From Coffea arabica (taxonomy: Eukaryota > Streptophyta > Magnoliopsida > Gentianales > Rubiaceae): a stretch of DNA of 64,000 nucleotides. The notes under the pieces are model-generated. The model made no database searches, was not told the origin of the DNA, and worked only from the letters and a program-made list of their open reading frames with translations. The translations under genes and the position numbers were made by a program. Position 1 is the first letter of the stretch. The number at the start of each line of letters is the position of its first letter. Positions 57,980 to 64,000 of this stretch are shown one piece after another. The stretch spans positions 7,254,001-7,318,000 of the forward strand of contig NC_092329.1 in assembly GCF_036785885.1 (NCBI RefSeq), given 5' to 3'.

Positions 57980-60398
57980 TTATTTTTTACAAGAAAAATC
58001 AGAAGCTCTTACTATATTTAAAAGGTTCAAAGCTCTTGTGGAAAATGAAGCAGGCAAGGCTATTAAGTCTCTTCGAACAGATCGAGGTGGCGAGTATTGC
58101 TCAGAATTTGAAGCTTTTTGCATGTAACATGGCATTTGAAGAGAACTTACAGCTACACATACACCACAACAAAATGGTGTATCGGAGCGAAATAACAGAA
58201 CAATTCTTAATATGGTGAGAACTCTATTAACAAGAGAAAGAGTTCCAAAGACCTTTTGGCCGGAGGCTGTAAACTGGAGTATTCATGTTTTAAACAAAAG
58301 TCCAACTTTTGCTGTTCAAAACAAGACTCTTGAAGAGGCCTGGAGTGGAAGAAGACCAGTTGTAGATCACTTTAGAATCTTTGGTTGCCTCGCTTATGCC
58401 CACATCCCGGATGCGAAAAGGAAAAAGCTTGATGACAAAGCTGAGAAATGCATCTTTCTTGGTGTAAGTGAATCATCCAAAGCCTATAAATTATTCAACC
58501 CACTAACGAAGAAGATTGTGACCAGCAGGGATGTTGTTTTTGAAGAAGAAAGCACCTGGGATTAGGATGGGCGGCAGCCTAAACAAGCCCTTTATGATGA
58601 TGATGCTAAACAGGAGCAAGTTCCAGCACTTGTCATGCCACAAAACTCTTCAGATACAACTCAAACAGTCACTGAAATTTCACAACCAGTTGCTAAAGTA
58701 AATGAAGAAGGAGCCCGGTCAGTTGGTCGAGTTAGAAGAAGGCCTGCTTGGATGGAAGATTGTGAGGTAACTGGGTTAAGTAATCCAATTACTCATTTTG
58801 CTTTGTTCGCAGATTGTGATCCTACAACTTTTGAGAGTGCCGTCAAAGAAGAAAAATGGCAAAAGGCAATGGATGATGAAATCAATTCAATTGAGAAGAA
58901 TGACACTTGGGAGTTGTGTGATCTTCCTAAGGGACATAAAACCATCGGTGTCAAATGGGTCTTCAAGACAAAGCTAAACAAATATGGCGGTGTTGACAAG
59001 TACAAAACACGCCTGGTGGCAAAAGGATATAAGCAGTAGTACGGGGTTGATTATACAGAAGTATTTTCTCCAGTTGCAAGACATGACACGATCAGATTGG
59101 TGGTTGCATTAGCAGCTCAAAATTCTTGGCCTATCTTCCAGCTAGATGTCAAATCAGCATTCTTGCATGGGTATTTGGAGGAGCAGGTATTTATTGAGCA
59201 ACCTCCTGGCTATATTAAAGTTGGGAATGAGAATAAAGTTTTTAGACTGAAAAAGGCTCTTTATGGATTAAAGCAAGCTCCGAGGGCTTGGTATAGTTGA
59301 ATTGAGACTTATTTTCTTAAAGTTGGTTTTATAAAATGTCCTTATGAGCGTACAATGTTTGTTAAGATTGAAGATGGGGGGAAGCTTCTTATAGTCTGCC
59401 TGTATGTTGATGACCTTATATTTACTGGAAATTGTGATACCATGTTTGGAGAATTCAAGAAATCCATGATGACTGAATTTGAAATGACTGATCTTGGTTG
59501 GATGCATTATTTTCTTGGCATAGAAGTAATGCAATCAGATGATGGAACTTTTCTATGTCAAACAAAATATGTGGGAGAAATTTTGAACAGATTTCAGATG
59601 AAGGATTGCAATTCTGTAAGTACTCCAATTGAATGTGGCGTGAAGTTACACAAAGATCATGATGGAAAGAAGATTGATAGCACATTCTACAAGCAAATTG
59701 TAGGCAGTTTAATGTATCTTACTGCAACAATGCCGGATATAATGTATTCTGTGAGTTTAATCAGCAGATATATGGAAAGTCCCACGGAGCTGCATTTGTT
59801 AGCCGTCAAGAGAATCCTTCGTTATTTGCAAGGAACTCGAAACCTAGGGATATATTACAAGAAGGGTGAAAAATCTAACTTGGTGGGTTATACTGATAGT
59901 GATTATGCAGGAGATCAAGATGATGGAAGGAGCATTTCTGGCTATGTTTTTATGCTTGGAACAGGTGCAATCTCCTGGTCGTCAAAGAAGCAACCAATTG
60001 TCACCTTATCCAGTACAGAAGCTGAATTTGTTGCAGCTACGGCTTGTGTTTGCCAAGCCATATGGCTGAGAAGAATACTTGAGGAGTTGTAGTTCAAGCA
60101 ATGTGGAGCCACTATAATACTATGTGATAACAGCTCTACAATCAAGTTATCAAAGAATCCAGTGCTATACGGAAGAAGCAAGGACATCGATGTAAAGCTT
60201 TATTTTTTGAGAGATCTTTGCAAAGATGGAACTGTTGATTTGATGCATTGTAAGAGTGATGATCAAGTTGCTGATATATTCACCAAGGCGCTCAAGAGAG
60301 AATCGTTTGTGAAACTCAGAGGATTACTAGGTCTCTGCAACCTAGGTTCAGTCAAGGTTGTAAACTGATGTTAGCAAACATCAGCTTAAGGGAGGGAT

Positions 60399-60702
60399 TG
60401 TTGAAACTTTTACTTATGTTATTGTTTAACTTGTTTTTCAAATGGAGTCAATCATTTAGTGGCCTAGAGTTTAGGAATTTGCTATGTACGTTGGAGTCTT
60501 TCAGTTATGATTTAGTCAGCAGATTTAGTGGCTTAATGGTCTAGTCTTTAGGAGTAGTGGGGTTATGGAGAAGGTGCCAGATATGGGACCTGATCTTTAG
60601 GGATTTCAGTTGTGCGTTTTGCCTATTTAAAGGCTCCAAAAGGTTATGATTAAATATGACTTTCGGCCACAGTAGTATTGTTATCTTTTCTGTCTCTTAT
60701 CA
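60399..60702 (+). repeat. 3' LTR of the 55.9-kb copia element
   Basis: 304-bp partner of 55852-56155. Confidence 0.93.
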
Positions 60703-60852
60703 CAATGAAAAATATTAAACAAGAAATAAAGAACTCAAGAAGCATTTTTGAAAACGAACAATGCATTACGAGTGATTAAAAAGAAAATCTCTAACCAAGT
60801 CCAAATTCAACGAGTCGAAGAACAACTCTTTAGATTCACGGTTCTTGATGTT

Positions 60853-61977
60853 TCAAATGCTTGGATTGAGAAGCACTTGATGAATCAAATTCTCAAGATT
60901 TGAGTTAGAATCTATCACAGCCATTTCTGCCAGTTTTTTCCAGTCCATGGCTTACTTCTTCATTTCCTTGCCCTTCTCCCCAGCCATTAACTCGCTAACA
61001 AGGCTTTCAATTTCATCCCTCTTGACATTATTGTCTATCTCCATTCCAATACCCTATTTAGTGCAGCAAAACCAGCAATTAGTTTGTTGATCAGCAAAAA
61101 ATGGCCAGCAGATCACAGGCACCCCATAACTAATACTTTCGATTGTGGAATTCCACCCACTATGAGTTAAGAATCCTCCAACAGAAGGATGGCTGAGAAC
61201 TTTCTCGAGGGCACCAGCCTGCAAACATGCTTCTTTCTTTGGTTTCTTCAAGAAACTCACTTGGCAGAATAGCAGAACTGCCTGAGACAAGATCTGGCCT
61301 TAAAATCCACAAAAAGTTTCGTTTGCTATTAGCAAGTCGGGTCCCCAAGCAAATTCTACTAGTTGCTCAGGTGTCATAACTGCAATGCTTCCAAAGTTGA
61401 CATAAACCACAGAGTTTGGATCTTTCGAATCAAGCCATTCAAGACATTCTGGCTCTTCCTTCCAGAGATTTGATTGAATATCTGTCAAAGACTTATCATG
61501 CACATGATTCTCTAGCAAGTGTAGTGGTCCAATGGTGTAAATTGGAGGAAGATAAGATGAAAGTGCATCTAATACACCATGTTCGAGTGGTTGATAGGTG
61601 TTTATAATGATGGCAGAAGCCTTTCTAGCTCTCTGAGTTTCTTCCATCATGAATTTCAGCACAAAATCATCGGGATTCGTAGTTCGTAAGAAGCTTGGAA
61701 GATCCTTCAAGCGTATACCCTCTAATCCTGGAATCCAATCTAGAACAGTATCTAGATATCCATTTGTCAAATACTGGCATCTGCAAGGCATAAGATGTAC
61801 GATACCAAGCATCATCAGAATCATTCAAGGGCATGGGGGCAGTGCAAAATTTGATGCTTTTTACATAGAAATATTCTTGAAAAACAAATATTTTCCAACT
61901 TAGTTAAAAGAAAAAAGAAATCTTACACTTTCTAATTCATTAAATTAAAATTTGACTACAAAGTCAATGTTATGCGT
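60853..61977 (-). pseudogene. UGT85-type pseudogene: exon 2 and part of the intron only
   Basis: Very close copy of exon 2 of the intact UGT (61780 down to 60853, stop at 60853-60855), followed by the first about 200 bp of the neighbouring intron up to 61977, where homology ends abruptly at the position equal to 35322. Exon 1 and the promoter are absent. Lesions relative to the intact gene: a 1-bp loss near 61772, a 5-bp insertion near 61338, a 2-bp loss near 61206, W to stop after CCTK (near 61054), and K to stop in the MKKKAMDW region (near 60954). PSPG residues [11 protein letters not shown] remain. Non-functional. Confidence 0.88.
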
Positions 61978-62999
61978 GGGTACAAATGGGATAAAACCAC
62001 TGGTGCAAGCTACAATGCAGTGGGTACAAATGGGAGAAAGTATCTTTTGCCTGCCCTTGTTGACCCTAACACTTTAGAGTGCTCCACTATTGTGTGAAAA
62101 AAACACATTGTACATTTTACTTTTTTTGTTCATGTAAATATTAATATTAAGTAATTTTCATATTCAATTTTGCAAAAGCTGCTGCTTCCTTTTTTTTTTT
62201 TTTTTTTTTCCTTTTTCCTAACATTTTCCTTACGAAGGTCAAGTTTAATCTTCCATAAGAGAGAAAAGTAGATGTACAATCCCAATGTGACCAATTTTTG
62301 ATGCCTTCATTTAGATTTCATATTTCTTTTGGTTTGTTTATTTAAGTGATCTTAATTACAAGCTGGAACTCAAGATGCAAGGGCTCTAAGTTGAGCTAGC
62401 CATTGGTTCATATTTTCCAATTACTTTTTTATCTTACATATATCAAATCATTACAATATATTTTTTTATAAAAAATTCAAAACATAGTAATCCAAATGCA
62501 ACTGATTTCATATTTCTTTTAGTTTGTTTAATTGAGTGAGTTAAATTACAACTTAGAACTCAAGATGCACGGGCTCTAAGTTGAGCAGGCCCAAAATAGG
62601 GTGGAGTGGCTTGGATTTGGCCATGTTCAGATTGAAGTTTTAAAGAATTTTTTTTATATTTTTATTTTCATATTTCCTAATCACCTTTTTACCTTGTATA
62701 CATTAAATCATTACAGTATATTTTTTTACAAAAATTCTATAAAATGTCAATCCAAATGCAACCTAATGTATCATGCGTCCTATGTCCCGGCCTAAAGGTG
62801 CAAACCTTTGAGCTTAGATGAATATCGCGCGCGTGAAGTTTATGACAATGCTCGTAACATGCCCTAATCTACTCAAGGTAAAGGTTTTTGTAGGACGCAC
62901 ACATATAATCCTGGGTAACATCCTACAGTGTCCTTTAGTGTCACGGTGGTTAGTAGTTTCGGTTTGGATGATGCATTTTAGAATGGGCAAACTCTTATT
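61978..62999 (+). pseudogene. truncated 3' end of EXO-like copy 6 plus its downstream flank
   Basis: 61991-62097 repeats the last about 36 codons of the plus-strand EXO-like gene ([20 protein letters not shown] ... CSTIV, stop near 62095). 62098-62999 then follows the same downstream flank as 29478-30394 at roughly 90-95% identity by eye. The 5' nine-tenths of the gene is missing; the left neighbour is UGT intron. It cannot encode a functional secreted protein. Confidence 0.9.
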
Positions 63000-63727
63000 A
63001 TTATACATATGTATAAAAGAGCGAATGCAATGGCCGAATTGAGTGCTTGTGTTGGTGATGTGGCCAATTGTGATTGGCTAAAGAGTGTTCGTCCAAATTT
63101 TTTATTCCCACGATGCTGTTACTGTTCACCATTTGCTCTGCAGGCCACTTTTTGTGGCCTTTTACACCGCAGACTTGATTGATTGACTGGTTAGAATTTG
63201 GGAGAAGTAGTGGACAAAAAATTTTCCTCCTCTCCCCTGATTTGATTTGCAGATCACCGTCACAAGTCATCTCCCACTCTACACTTTCCCCTCTCCATTT
63301 CTTCATCATCACCGCCTCCATTACTCCCTTTCTTCCTCTGTTTTCACTTTCTTTCTTTTTCGTCACCCTGATCATTATCATTCAGAAATGAAAAACTACA
63401 TCCAACCACCTCCACTTCTCCATTTTTTTCTTCTTTGAAAGCCGACCTTTTCATTTCTTTTTTTTTTCCCTTTCTTCTTTCTTCCTTTACCCAAGGGACC
63501 AAAACAGAAAAATGCAGATGATTACTATTGTCTCACATCTTGGTTGGAGAGTGTTCGTCCAACTTGTTTTCATTTTTCCTCTTTCATTGTTTCTCTGTTT
63601 TTCCTTCTAACTGACTAACTGATAACGTCTAATTCTAATTCTATTCTAACAAGACCTAAACTCCTAAACTAAGCCCTAGGGTTTTTGACGTCGCGCCGTT
63701 GTTTCTCCAAACCCCTCAGGCAACGAA
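63000..63727 (+). promoter_or_regulatory. promoter and 5' UTR of the RPL7A gene
   Basis: Polypyrimidine-rich (63220-63360 and 63430-63490), as is common upstream of ribosomal protein genes. It contains a telo-box (TAGGGTTT at 63677-63684, i.e. AAACCCTA on the other strand) 44 bp before the ATG, typical of translation-machinery promoters. A palindrome ggccactttttgtggcc lies at about 63144-63160. Confidence 0.6.
63677..63684 (-). promoter_or_regulatory. telo-box
   Basis: AAACCCTA on the minus strand, within ccctagggttt. This element is enriched near the start of plant ribosomal protein genes. Confidence 0.6.
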
Positions 63728-64000
63728 ATGGTAAGGCGGCTCTTCACCACCAAGTTATTTCTGTCTTCTCGATGATGATTGTTACTGATACACATATATG
63801 CAGATGCTGCATTCTAATTTCCAATCTTTCGTTTGGTTTTGAAAAAAAGGCCATATCTCTGACATTTTGAGTTCTTTGTGTTGTCATTGATGGATGCTTT
63901 TTTTTTGTTTTGAAGGCTCCAAAGAGAGGTGCGAGGGCTCCAGGTGCAGTGGCGAGGAGGAAAATCGAGAAGGTGGCGAATCCTCTGTTCGAGAAGCGTC
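63728..64000 (+). CDS. RPL7A: 60S ribosomal protein L7a (eL8), 5' part, cut by the window end
   Basis: Exon 1 contributes only the start codon (63728-63730), followed at once by a GTAAGG donor. The intron runs 63731-63915 and ends TTTTGAAG. Exon 2 starts GCT CCA AAG at 63916 and is open to 64000. Joined, it begins MAPKRGARAPGAVARRKIEK and continues to NPLFEKR. This is the basic N-terminus of cytosolic eL8, an rRNA-binding protein of the large subunit near the peptide exit side. An intron right after ATG is usual for plant eL8 genes. The remaining about 230 residues lie outside the window. No odd features. Confidence 0.93.

Larger units (their letters stand above)
55852..60702 (+). mobile_element. 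Ty1/copia LTR retrotransposon fossil, young
   Basis: LTRs of 304 bp (55852-56155 and 60399-60702; TGTTGAAACT...TCTTATCA), flanked by the perfect 5-bp target duplication caatg (55847-55851 and 60703-60707). A tRNA-Met-type primer site (tggcatcagagc) follows the 5' LTR, and a purine tract (aagggaggga) precedes the 3' LTR. Parts in copia order: gag (56240-56850) with a CCHC knuckle near 56975; protease (DTGCSNHMSG) about 57150; gag-pre-integrase and integrase about 57520-58560; reverse transcriptase with YVDD about 59405; RNase H to about 60350. It is broken by several interruptions (about five to ten) and carries a MITE. The LTRs differ at seven positions (about 2.3%), all transitions, suggesting an age near one million years. 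Confidence 0.93.

Overview
The window is nuclear DNA of a eudicot plant. It is AT-rich, has plant-type introns, and carries plant LTR elements, MITEs and tRNA-derived SINEs. The gene content (EXORDIUM/PHI-1 genes, UGT85-type glucosyltransferases, an F-box family, ribosomal protein eL8) fits an asterid, possibly Gentianales/Rubiaceae, but that placement is inference from protein and MITE resemblance only.

Layout. 2.1-29.5 kb: an array of six intact, intronless EXORDIUM-like genes. Five lie on the minus strand (starts at 3103, 7119, 10408, 13215, 22012). The sixth, more divergent, is on the plus strand (28527-29477). Between them lie remnants: the last codons of an EXO gene joined to an EXO promoter (4.38-4.70 kb), an orphan EXO promoter (20.1-20.4 kb), and three plus-strand F-box gene fragments (4.9, 8.2 and 18.7 kb). 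A defective Ty1/copia element with LTRs that read as identical sits at 14.1-18.5 kb. 22-28.4 kb has no convincing gene but holds two head-to-head SINEs.

29.5-63 kb: a UGT85-type cluster on the minus strand. One gene is intact (34200-35999, two exons). A second is a pseudogene (39.8-45.26 kb) split by an old non-autonomous LTR element, which is itself split by a Mutator-like element carrying a FAR1-type DNA-binding domain. A third (60.85-61.98 kb) keeps only exon 2 and part of the intron. The rest is repeats: a Helitron candidate, several MULE-type MITEs and foldback elements, a 136-bp and a 107-bp tandem repeat, an AT-rich block with a hidden period of about 350 bp, a 1-kb inverted repeat spanning 49.3-55.0 kb, a SINE with a 15-bp target duplication, and a second copia element (55.85-60.70 kb).

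The most unusual structure is at 55.5-63.0 kb. Sequence related to 29.4-35.3 kb recurs there in circularly permuted order: UGT flank, UGT exon 2 and half of the intron, then directly the 3' end and flank of the sixth EXO gene. A short copied filler marks the junction at 61977. The window ends in the first two exons of a cytosolic ribosomal protein eL8 (RPL7A) gene whose start codon is alone in exon 1.

Functionally, EXO proteins are secreted growth- and stress-related apoplastic proteins and UGT85 enzymes glucosylate small molecules in the cytosol. Nothing here shows that the two families act together; their proximity looks like two neighbouring tandem arrays. I found no new operon-like system. 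The novelty is structural: gene birth, loss and stranded promoters.
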